A stretch of 64,000 nt of DNA from Candidatus Latescibacterota bacterium (GTDB lineage Bacteria > Latescibacterota > UBA2968 > GCA-2709665). The translations under genes were made by a program, and so were the position numbers. Position 1 is the first letter of the stretch. Each line of letters starts with the position of its first letter. The notes below the pieces were generated by a model, which worked only from the letters and a program-made list of their open reading frames with translations, was not told the origin of the DNA and did no database searches. The stretch spans positions 13,453 through 77,452 of the forward strand of contig JAGWBX010000008.1 of the NCBI GenBank assembly GCA_021295655.1, given 5' to 3'. Below, one piece after another: positions 17,242 to 24,810 of this stretch.

Positions 17242-18294
17242 TTATCCTGCCGGCATCGCCCGCTCCCGGTGCCAGTCCCGCACAGCCCCGGGAATTTCCT
17301 TCAGGTTTTCGATAGACGTCTGCAGCGGTATTGCGCACTCGGGACCGACGAGATGCACACCCGCGTCCAGATTCCTGATGACCTCCTGGCGGACCACATC
17401 AGGCCCTTTTGAAAACAGCGTTTCAGGATTGTTGATGTTGCCCACCAGCGAGATCCGCTCCCCGACAACTTCCATGGATTCTCCCGGCTCGTTCTTCGAG
17501 TCGTAATGGAAAGCGGACATCCCCGTCTGTGCGATATATTCCATCCGATCAACCGTCCGTCCGCAGATGTGCAGAATCAGCGGGATCGGGATCCGTTCCA
17601 CGAACTCAATGTGCAGGTCGCGCAGATATCGCTTGTAATACTCCCCGCTCACCAGGTCGCCCGTCGCGTGATCGGGCAGCGTGAGCGCGTCCGCGCCCGC
17701 CTCGATCTGCGCCACCCCGAAGTCCACCGTCACTTCCTTCATTCTGTCCAGACATGCCTTGGTCTTGCCCGGGTCGTCCAGAGACATGAGCAGAAAGGGC
17801 TCCACTCCGAAGCAGTGGTATCCCAGCGACCAGGGGCCCATCGTCTTCCCGATGATGGCCACGTCATCCCCGTATTCCTTCTTCAGAATCCGGATCGCAT
17901 CCAGCACGCACCTGGTATCCTGGTGCGTGAGAAGGTCCTGTGGAATCTGAATGTCGTCCACGTCTTCCCAGATGGGTTCGCGCATCTTCACGGTGGGCCA
18001 GTTGTCTTTCTGCTCCCACTGAATGCTGCAGCCCAACGCGGACGACTCCTGGATAATCGTAAACACCGGCATGATGGAATCGAACCCCAACTCGGTATGC
18101 CCCGTGGCGGCCAGCCGCGCCATCAGTTCCGGGTTCCGGTTCGCATCCGGGAAAGGCGCGTCCACGAGATCCATCAACTCTACAGTCGCCACCGACGTGG
18201 GATTGCACACGGGTGTCCGGTCCACCGGCTCCCTGTTCATCGCCGCCAGAACCCGCTCGCGGCAGGTCATCGGACCCACTGTTTGAGTCTCCAT
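17242..18294 (-). CDS. UroD-family corrinoid methyltransferase (MtaA/CmuA-like)
   Basis: A 350-aa uroporphyrinogen-decarboxylase superfamily TIM barrel. It starts TCRERVLAAMNREPVDR, the usual opening of the MtaA/MtbA/CmuA group. LHICGRT near 245 has the His-X-Cys and PECAIP near 320 a Cys, which are the expected zinc ligands of the methylcobamide:thiol type. I therefore infer a substrate methyltransferase acting on the corrinoid protein rather than heme synthesis. No MttB or MtmB is present. The ATG at 18294 has AGGAGA upstream. The substrate is unknown and could be methanol, methoxyl, methylthio or methylated amine compounds. Confidence 0.85.
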   Translation of the reverse strand: METQTVGPMTCRERVLAAMNREPVDRTPVCNPTSVATVELMDLVDAPFPDANRNPELMARLAATGHTELGFDSIMPVFTIIQESSALGCSIQWEQKDNWPTVKMREPIWEDVDDIQIPQDLLTHQDTRCVLDAIRILKKEYGDDVAIIGKTMGPWSLGYHCFGVEPFLLMSLDDPGKTKACLDRMKEVTVDFGVAQIEAGADALTLPDHATGDLVSGEYYKRYLRDLHIEFVERIPIPLILHICGRTVDRMEYIAQTGMSAFHYDSKNEPGESMEVVGERISLVGNINNPETLFSKGPDVVRQEVIRNLDAGVHLVGPECAIPLQTSIENLKEIPGAVRDWHRERAMPAG

Positions 18295-18332
18295 ATTCCG
18301 ATTCTCCTGTCTGAAACCTCGTTTTCGCAGCA

Positions 18333-18962
18333 CTACCGCTGCTGGCTCGGAGCAGCCAGGACGCCGCGGGCGCCTGCCGTCTCCTGCTCACGAACCGCTG
18401 CCCGGACGTTCGGGGCGCGAACCAGAAGCAGTCCCACCGCGGCGTCGTGGTCGTGTCCGCATGAAAACGCGACCGAATCGGGGCTTCGGGACTGCATTTC
18501 TCCAAGCTTGACCAGCCCGCCCGCAATTGCCGGAATCCTCCGCGCGCCGTCCTTTCCCTCCCCTTCGGCGCCCACGCGGTACTCGCCACTGCCCGTGCCG
18601 GACGCCTTGATTTTCAATCCGGATTTCCTGTCGAGGATCGTTAGCGGACGGGCCTTCAGCTCGCCGCCGGACGCCAGCTTACATGCCTCAAGAAAGACCC
18701 GGCGGCAGGCCAGTTCGTGGGCTTCTCCGCACAGAAATCGCAGCAGCCCGTCGGGCGTCTGCGCCATTCCGCCCAGCGCCACCATCGCGTTGGAGACGAA
18801 TGCGATCCGCTGGTCGGCCCCGGCTCTTCCGCTGTACGTATGTACGCGATACACGGGAGCCCCATCGTGCTCCTGCCGGTAGAGGCCGATTGTGATTTCA
18901 TGAAAATGCGGATCCATGGACACCAGTTCAATGCGGCTGCCGATATCGACGATTCGGCCCAT
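18333..18962 (-). CDS. Uncharacterised first gene of the corrinoid operon
   Basis: A 209-aa protein I do not recognise. It has no signal peptide or membrane segment. Residues 16-30 contain a histidine/acidic cluster (MDPHFHEITIGLYR), and 165-180 another (SCGHDHDAAVG), so a metal site is possible. Weakly conserved-looking phrases are RIAFVSNAMVALGGM and LRFLCGEAHELACRR. GGAGG lies 8 nt before the ATG. It precedes the UroD-type methyltransferase by 38 bp and is the most promoter-proximal gene, downstream of a GntR-type palindrome. Confidence 0.7.
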   Translation of the reverse strand: MGRIVDIGSRIELVSMDPHFHEITIGLYRQEHDGAPVYRVHTYSGRAGADQRIAFVSNAMVALGGMAQTPDGLLRFLCGEAHELACRRVFLEACKLASGGELKARPLTILDRKSGLKIKASGTGSGEYRVGAEGEGKDGARRIPAIAGGLVKLGEMQSRSPDSVAFSCGHDHDAAVGLLLVRAPNVRAAVREQETAGARGVLAAPSQQR

Positions 18963-19479
18963 CGCGCCATCCTCCGGAAAGTTTTCCCTTGACAGCAGGG
19001 AACCCCGTCTATTCTTTTACTGATATGATGATGGTCAGACCAATTGTGGATATAAGATTAACTCAAAAACGGATCTTTGTAAAGCGGAAAATTCGTGCCG
19101 TGTGTTCGCCGGCCCAACGCAGCCAGACGGGATGAATCGGCCTGCCTGTGCGTGCTATCTCACGCACGCAGACAGGCGGATGAACGGCGACATATTTCTG
19201 GGACGGGACACTCACGGCGACTATTCCAAAGGCGGTAAGAAGGAAGAGGGAAGCCGGTAGAAGAAATCCCTGCCCGCAATTGAAACGAAACCTCACAGTG
19301 CAGGAAATCTCTACCCTCTCCCGTCTTGCGTCTTCCCGGTTTTAAGGAACACGCCGGAGGCAGGGAATTCGGGGAGATGTGGATGTTGAATTTGACTTTC
19401 GACTCTTATTCACGCTGGCTGACCCGGACGGTGAGATCCTGTCTTTCCATGTAAGTCACTTTTATATAGGGAAAATCGC
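18963..19479. promoter_or_regulatory. Divergent regulatory region
   Basis: No gene. It separates the minus corrinoid operon from the plus GntR gene. A likely operator palindrome sits at 19032-19042, and an imperfect long inverted repeat at 19141-19176 (core GTGCGTG / CACGCAC) is similar to modules at 325-350. The rest is featureless A/T-richer DNA. The GntR start region (19460-19475) has a short AGGG ribosome site. Confidence 0.6.
19032..19042. promoter_or_regulatory. Probable FadR-type GntR operator
   Basis: TGGTCAGACCA is a perfect 11-bp palindrome, matching the TGGTnnnACCA pattern bound by FadR-subfamily GntR regulators (PdhR, LldR, GlcC). It lies about 70 bp before the first corrinoid-operon ATG. 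The adjacent GntR/FCD protein is the obvious candidate ligand-responsive repressor. Confidence 0.6.
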
Positions 19480-20247
19480 TTGAATCAAAAGCGGAATGCC
19501 CCGGCGCTCGAACAGATGACGCCCGTCAGGCGCACGTCGCTGAGCGACGAAATCGTCGGCCAGATCATCGATCTGATCTCCAGGGACGTGCTGAAACCCG
19601 GCGATCGACTGCCGCCGGAACGAAGCCTTTGCAAACAGTTCGGGGTGGGCCGGACCTCCCTCAGGGAAGCCCTCCGAACGCTCTCAGTAATGGGTATCCT
19701 GGAACCCCGGATCGGCGAGGGTACGTTCGTGTGCGACAACAGCGGCCGATACCTGGAGAAATCCCTGAGTTGGGGCCTGCTGCTGGACCCGAAGGAAATC
19801 AACGACCTCGTGGAGACCCGGCTCATGCTGGAATCCCGGAACGCATTCCTGGCCGCGGGGCGCGCCACAGAAGCCGACCTTCGGGAACTCGAACGGACAA
19901 CTGGCGGAATTGAAGCATCGCTGGACCAGCCCGGCGAGTTTCTGGAATTCGACGTCCGATTCCATCTGGCCGTTGCCCGGGCGACCCAGAATTCGATCCT
20001 CCGCAACCTCCTTGTGATGATACGTAACTATCTTCAGGAGTGGATTCGGGCCAGCCTGGAGGAACCCGCAACCCATACGGTGGAGGTGCGGGCCCGGATG
20101 TCGGTGGACGAGCATGGAAGAATCCTGCGCGCCATCCGGAAACGCGATGCCGAAGCCGCGCAGCGGGCCATGGAGGAGCACATTCTGTCCAGCAGCGTGG
20201 ACCTTCGGGCGCGCATCGAAGAAGATTCCGAGACCCGATCGGAATGA
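19480..20247 (+). CDS. FadR/GntR-family transcriptional regulator with FCD domain
   Basis: A 255-aa regulator. The winged-helix HTH is at about 18-85 (RLPPERSLCKQFGVGRTSLREALRTL), and the FCD ligand-binding domain at about 100-240 (ETRLMLES; FDVRFHLAVARAT; DEHGRILRAIRKRDAEAAQRAMEEH), with metal-type Asp/His residues. FadR-subfamily FCD proteins sense small organic acids or amines. Start: TTG at 19480 with AGGG upstream; an ATG 12 codons later is possible. It is divergent from the corrinoid operon and probably controls it. It ends 4 bp from the convergent HAD gene. Confidence 0.92.
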   Translation: MNQKRNAPALEQMTPVRRTSLSDEIVGQIIDLISRDVLKPGDRLPPERSLCKQFGVGRTSLREALRTLSVMGILEPRIGEGTFVCDNSGRYLEKSLSWGLLLDPKEINDLVETRLMLESRNAFLAAGRATEADLRELERTTGGIEASLDQPGEFLEFDVRFHLAVARATQNSILRNLLVMIRNYLQEWIRASLEEPATHTVEVRARMSVDEHGRILRAIRKRDAEAAQRAMEEHILSSSVDLRARIEEDSETRSE

Positions 20248-20251
20248 AACG

Positions 20252-21109
20252 CTAATCGCCCGGTACGTACCGCGCCAACGTTTTCGAGAATCCCTCATCC
20301 TCGAGCGACTCGCACATCCGCACGCCCGCTTCGGTGGCTGATTCTCTGGTCAGACTGTCCGCGTTTCCCATCAGCACGCCGACTCCCGCCGCCCTCAGCA
20401 TCGGAAGATCGTTGTCCCCGTCTCCAATCGCAAGCGACTGAGAAAGGGAGACGCCGCACGCATCGCAGATCTCGCGTAACGCCACCGCCTTGTTCACCTC
20501 CGGATGCATGATCTCGATCCGGTCGTCGCCCGTGCGCGCCAGGTAGAACCGTTGTCCGAACGCGGAACCCATCCCCTCGAACACCTCTTCCCGTCGCTGA
20601 GGGCCCGGCAACACAATCATTTTGGGGGGCGGAACGAACGCCCGCGCCCTGGCCAACAGGTCCGCGTCGAGTACGATTTTCACACCGGTCATTTGTACCA
20701 GATTTCCAATCCACTCCGTCTTCTCGTCGGTCAGATAAGCCTCGTTGAGCCCGCATCCATCGGCCTCGCACCTGCAGTAGATAAAATTCACCCGGCAATC
20801 GCCGATAAAATCCAGAAGATCGGGGAAGCCATCCTCCGGCAATCGCTGCTCGTGCAACAACGGCCGCTCGTTATCCGCGCCATTTCCCAGCACGATGGCC
20901 CCATTGTAGCTCCCCACGTGCAGCGCCGGCCTCAGATCGGGCAAAAACGGCGCCAAGCTCTTGCCCACGTTTCGGCCGCTGATCGACGCCATCGCGATGC
21001 CGGCTCGTGCCAGCCGCCGTAGCGCCTCGACAGACCCGCTTGACATCCGGCCCTGATTGTCGAGCAGCGTGCCATCCAGATCAAACGCCACGAGCCGTAC
21101 GTCACCCAT
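20252..21109 (-). CDS. Cof-type HAD phosphatase
   Basis: A 285-aa HAD-superfamily hydrolase of the Cof class. The nucleophile motif is FDLDGTLLDNQG at about 7-18, with SGRNVGK (motif II) near 47 and the distal GDGDNDLPML motif near 230 that is diagnostic of this class. It dephosphorylates sugar or flavin phosphates; the substrate cannot be predicted. I use the ATG at 21109, which has GGAGAGG upstream; the ORF could run further without a ribosome site. It is the last gene after two Gfo/Idh oxidoreductases (35-bp spacing). Confidence 0.85.
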   Translation of the reverse strand: MGDVRLVAFDLDGTLLDNQGRMSSGSVEALRRLARAGIAMASISGRNVGKSLAPFLPDLRPALHVGSYNGAIVLGNGADNERPLLHEQRLPEDGFPDLLDFIGDCRVNFIYCRCEADGCGLNEAYLTDEKTEWIGNLVQMTGVKIVLDADLLARARAFVPPPKMIVLPGPQRREEVFEGMGSAFGQRFYLARTGDDRIEIMHPEVNKAVALREICDACGVSLSQSLAIGDGDNDLPMLRAAGVGVLMGNADSLTRESATEAGVRMCESLEDEGFSKTLARYVPGD

Positions 21110-21144
21110 ATTCCAAACCTCTCCCCGACACGCCGCAACCCCCG

Positions 21145-22161
21145 TCAAAACTCCGTGACCACCTTCGCGGGCTTTCCGGTTTCGATCGATTCCGCCACCG
21201 CGAAACACGCCGCCATCGTCCGTGCCCCGTCCTTGACGTCAATCATCGGGGTTTCGCCCGTGTCAAGGCAGTGCAGGAAATGCGCCAGTTCCTCGGCGCA
21301 CGCGTGTACCTCGCCCAATACCGGAAACGGAATGTCCGCAAATGCCTCAATTTCTCCGAACTCCTTCAGGTAGAGCCGGTTCTCCTCTACCGTACCCTCG
21401 GCGCCATAAAGATTGAACGTCATCGAATAGGGCCGCGGCGCACCCACGGAAACCAGGCACTTTCCCACCGCGCCATTCCTGAACTTCAGCGACGCGATTA
21501 CCGTATCGTGCCAGTCCACGTCGTGCAAAACCTTTGTGACGCCGTAGGCCGACACTTCCTCCAGTTCCCCCACGATCCAGCGCATCAGGTCCAGCGGATG
21601 ACACGCCCCGCCGATCACCGCGAATTGTCCCTCATCCGGGTGCCGCCACCACTGGTGTCCCGGACCCCGAAGGAACGGCTCCAGTGAATGGACGTAGTCC
21701 GACTCGCAGAAACAGGCTTCGCCGAGTTTGCCCGAATCGAACAGGTCCTTGACGGCGCGGTGCAGTTGCCTGAAACGCGCGCCGTGGCCCACCATCAACT
21801 GCCGGCCCGAACCTTCTACCGCGGCAACCATGCGGCGGCAATCCTTCAACGTGGTCGCCATCGGCTTTTCGCAGAACACGTGCTTGCCGGCCTCCAGCGC
21901 GGCAACGGCCTCATCGGCGTGCAGCCGGTTGGGCGTGCAGAGATAGACCACGTCGACCGCCTCGTCCGCGACAATTTCCCCGTAGTCCGCGGTCACTCGA
22001 TCGGCGCCGTATTCGGCCTTCATCTCCCCCAAACGACCCTCGCTGCGCGCCGACCCGCAGATCGCACGCAGGCTCGCTCGCGGATTCTCTGCAATCGCCT
22101 TGATATGCTCCAGGCCGATATACCCCGTACCCACAACGGCGATTCCATATTCAGTGCCCAC
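21145..22161 (-). CDS. Gfo/Idh/MocA-family oxidoreductase
   Basis: A 338-aa NAD(P)-dependent sugar or inositol dehydrogenase. The Rossmann motif is VVGTGYIGLEH (about 9-20), with the family CEKPMATT box (about 94) that carries the catalytic Lys and a later HDVDWHDTVIASL segment. The start codon is GTG at 22161 with AAAGGA upstream. It lies 26 bp downstream of a second family member, so the two probably act on one sugar pathway. Confidence 0.88.
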   Translation of the reverse strand: MGTEYGIAVVGTGYIGLEHIKAIAENPRASLRAICGSARSEGRLGEMKAEYGADRVTADYGEIVADEAVDVVYLCTPNRLHADEAVAALEAGKHVFCEKPMATTLKDCRRMVAAVEGSGRQLMVGHGARFRQLHRAVKDLFDSGKLGEACFCESDYVHSLEPFLRGPGHQWWRHPDEGQFAVIGGACHPLDLMRWIVGELEEVSAYGVTKVLHDVDWHDTVIASLKFRNGAVGKCLVSVGAPRPYSMTFNLYGAEGTVEENRLYLKEFGEIEAFADIPFPVLGEVHACAEELAHFLHCLDTGETPMIDVKDGARTMAACFAVAESIETGKPAKVVTEF

Positions 22162-22187
22162 GACAACGGTCCTTTCGGATTATGCGT

Positions 22188-23231
22188 TCAATCCACCAGG
22201 GGCAGATGCACCGCGCCGCCCCGTTCCACGGATCGGAAAACCGCCTCGGTAAACGCCATGTACTTCAGGCCGGCTTCAAAGGTGGTATCTCCGGGAGGCC
22301 CGCCCCGGATCGCGCTCACGAAATCCTGCTCCACGGTCCACTCTCGTGCCTCGGCGTCCGGGATTGGAATTTCGGACAGCCCGCTGTCTCCGGCCCTCCC
22401 GCCCAGAATGGTATCGCTGTCCAGCTTGTAGATCAGGGTCCCCTCGCTGCCGTAGAGCTCCACCTGCGGGTCGGTGCCGAACCGCGCCACGGAGGAAAAC
22501 AGGAACGCGGCCTGCGCGCCGTTCTCCATCTGCCCCAGGATATGCACCGAGTCGGGGCGTTCCACCGGTCCACTCGCCTCGCCATCGGCCAGCGGCCGTG
22601 ACCTGATGAACGTTTCCGCGTGCGCCGTTATCGATTTCATCTGGCCGGCCCAGCGCTGCACGATTTCCACCAGGATGCCCATGTTCAGCGCATTCAAACC
22701 GGAATACCGGTCGATCTGCCGCCAGTGCAGCGGCTGATCCGGATCGCAGTTGTCCCCGCTGAATGATCGTGTATAAACGTGGTAGATCTCGCCCAGGTAT
22801 CCCTCGCGGATCAGCCGCTGGATGAACCAGTCGCCCTTCATTGCCATCGGCGACGGGCAGATCTGCGTGACCAGGCCAGTCTCACGCGCTCTGGCGTACA
22901 TGGCCTTCGCCTCCCGCAGGTTCATCGCCATCCGCGCCTGCACGAAGACATGCTTTCCGGCGTCCAGGGAGGCCAGCACGTATTCGCAGTGCCGGTACGG
23001 CCACGTGCCAATCATCACGGCGTCCACGTCCCCGCTCGATATCAACGCGTTCGGATCCGACATCAGTCTCGGCGACAGGCCGAATTCGCGTGCGATCGCG
23101 CCCGCGCTTGCCTCGCTCCGGTTGCAGATGGCAACCACCTCCGCGTCCCCGATCTTTGCCAGCCCCGGGAAATGACGGCTCCGGAAGATGCCTCCGGCGC
23201 CGATGATTCCGATACGAATCTTTTCCGACAT
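22188..23231 (-). CDS. Gfo/Idh/MocA-family oxidoreductase
   Basis: A 347-aa paralogue of the next gene. Rossmann motif IIGAGGIFRSRH (about 9-20); the usual EKP motif is replaced by FVQARMAMN (about 95), so the catalytic Lys is not where expected and it may have altered chemistry or a binding role. A later aldehyde-like HWRQIDRYSGLNALNMG segment is also seen. GGGAGG precedes the ATG. It heads the three-gene minus unit. A 177-bp repeat sits about 90 bp upstream of its start. Confidence 0.85.
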   Translation of the reverse strand: MSEKIRIGIIGAGGIFRSRHFPGLAKIGDAEVVAICNRSEASAGAIAREFGLSPRLMSDPNALISSGDVDAVMIGTWPYRHCEYVLASLDAGKHVFVQARMAMNLREAKAMYARARETGLVTQICPSPMAMKGDWFIQRLIREGYLGEIYHVYTRSFSGDNCDPDQPLHWRQIDRYSGLNALNMGILVEIVQRWAGQMKSITAHAETFIRSRPLADGEASGPVERPDSVHILGQMENGAQAAFLFSSVARFGTDPQVELYGSEGTLIYKLDSDTILGGRAGDSGLSEIPIPDAEAREWTVEQDFVSAIRGGPPGDTTFEAGLKYMAFTEAVFRSVERGGAVHLPLVD

Positions 23232-23320
23232 ACGTCCTCCCTATACGCTTCAGGCCGGATGCCGACCTGTTGTTCAAAGCCGGTCCATCCGGTCCAATGT
23301 CTAAATTTGTTGCGCAACGC

Positions 23321-23497
23321 TTCGGGGAAGTAAAACCGCGTATATGCAAGCGGATAAAGGTGATTTAACGGCTGATTTCCAGGATGCACCAGGTCACTGG
23401 ACGCGAACTGAAAGCATGTCCTTGTTGACGACCGTTACGCCCCGTTTCAGGGGTTTTCGTCGCGTCGCCGGGTTGCTGTTTTTTGGATTGGGGCTAA
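23321..23497. repeat. 177-bp dispersed repeat, copy 1
   Basis: Direct, imperfect copy of the sequence at 28214-28391. Shared blocks include GGATAAAGGTGATTT, ACCAGGTCACTGGAC, GCCCCGTTTCAG and GGGTTGCTGTTTTTTG. It spans the stop codon of the ceramidase-like gene and lies upstream of a Gfo/Idh start. No coding capacity is seen. Confidence 0.8.
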
Positions 23498-24768
23498 GAA
23501 CAGTGCAACCTGTCCAGCAGGCCAACGGCCGCTTCCACGATCTTCTCGCCGGATCCCGGGCTGTACAGGGCCGCTTCGGGTTCGTAGCCGCCCTCCTTAC
23601 AGGCCTGCTCGTCGGGCAGATATCCCACGCTGTCGTTTGCGAGTTCCAGCACGATCGTCTGCCCGAACGGAGACCGTTTTTTGATCTCCAATCCGGGCCT
23701 GACCAGCAATTCACCCGGAACGCCCACCAGGGCCAGGTCTCCGATCCGCAATGCCTGCACCCAGGTCCGCGTCTCGTCCGGCACGTCCGCCATCCGGCGC
23801 AGAATACGCCGGGCGAACGCCCGATCCGCCATGGTCCCTCGACCGCTCTCATCGATTTCACGGGCCCTGGCGATGTCCGCAGGGGAAGGGCGGGCCTTGC
23901 GCTGCAGCGCCACTTCGACCATTTCGCCGCCCGGAAGCAGGTCGCCGGTGAATTCCATTTCGTTCCACACCCAGAGGGCCTGGGCCGCCAACAGCGCGGC
24001 GACGCGTTCGGAATGCTGGTGCCGGTCGTTCGCGCTTCGGCTTCCTCCAATCACGTCGTGGTTGTTGATGTCGCCCGAAGCGCCGTTCGAAAGCGCCGCC
24101 GTAAACCGTTTGCCGCGCATCCGCTGGATGAGACGCGAAAAATGCCCGAAATAGTCCGCCGAAATCTCCCGCTCGTGGTCACCCCCGCCCACGTAGTGCA
24201 ATGCGTAGTTGCACAGCAGGCCCACGGGCTCGCCATCCGGCTTCTGTATGCAGATTACGCCCACGTCCGGATCGACGGGCCCTGCGGCCTTCACCACGTC
24301 GGGATTGCCGATACCGGGGTTGGTCCGCACCGTACCGTCCGCCATATGAAACCGCCGGTTGAATACCGGCCGGCCCTCTTGCGCGCATCCCCAGCCCACC
24401 GCCGCCGCGTCGCGTCCGTCCCAGGCCATGCGCACGGAATCCGCAATCCGTTCCACCAGGAATGCCGTATAGGCGTCATCTCCCGTCTGGGCGCCGGAGT
24501 GGGTATGGGTGCAGCAGATCAGCACCCGTTCGGGCGCCAGTCCCGTGGACTCGGCAATTCGCGCCTTTGCCCGGTCCAGGTACGTTCGCGACACGCCCAC
24601 CAGGTCGCATACCACAATCGCGATTCCCCCGCCGTCCCGCTCCAGAACGAAACTGCGCACATTCAGCGGATCGTGGACCCCCTCCGCCCTGCGTTCGTGA
24701 AACAGACCCGGAATCAGCGTTCCCAGCGGCGGCGTGATGTCCAGGGTGGTTGCGCCACCGTTCAACAT
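23494..24768 (-). CDS. Neutral/alkaline ceramidase-like amidase
   Basis: A 424-aa protein of the neutral/alkaline non-lysosomal ceramidase superfamily (zinc amidases that hydrolyse N-acyl linkages). Expected signatures: GATTLDITPPLG at the N terminus, CTHTHSGAQ (about 87-95) with zinc His residues, NYALHYVGGG (about 208) and the late YEP/GxGE segment. It is shorter than classical ceramidases (600-700 aa) and lacks a signal peptide. A second, longer paralogue lies at 50325-51797. The substrate is uncertain; many environmental paralogues cleave other N-acyl compounds. Confidence 0.8.
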   Translation of the reverse strand: MLNGGATTLDITPPLGTLIPGLFHERRAEGVHDPLNVRSFVLERDGGGIAIVVCDLVGVSRTYLDRAKARIAESTGLAPERVLICCTHTHSGAQTGDDAYTAFLVERIADSVRMAWDGRDAAAVGWGCAQEGRPVFNRRFHMADGTVRTNPGIGNPDVVKAAGPVDPDVGVICIQKPDGEPVGLLCNYALHYVGGGDHEREISADYFGHFSRLIQRMRGKRFTAALSNGASGDINNHDVIGGSRSANDRHQHSERVAALLAAQALWVWNEMEFTGDLLPGGEMVEVALQRKARPSPADIARAREIDESGRGTMADRAFARRILRRMADVPDETRTWVQALRIGDLALVGVPGELLVRPGLEIKKRSPFGQTIVLELANDSVGYLPDEQACKEGGYEPEAALYSPGSGEKIVEAAVGLLDRLHCS

Positions 24769-24810
24769 GTCATCTCCTCATGATTGAGTGAAATAATATC
24801 CGATCCCGGC

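Noticed and set aside
13364..18882. Long plus-strand ORFs (for example 13364-14572, 14337-15881, 17506-18882) opposite the corrinoid operon
   Set aside because: They lie antisense to genes with clear catalytic motifs and have low-complexity Arg/His-rich translations typical of GC-rich shadows.
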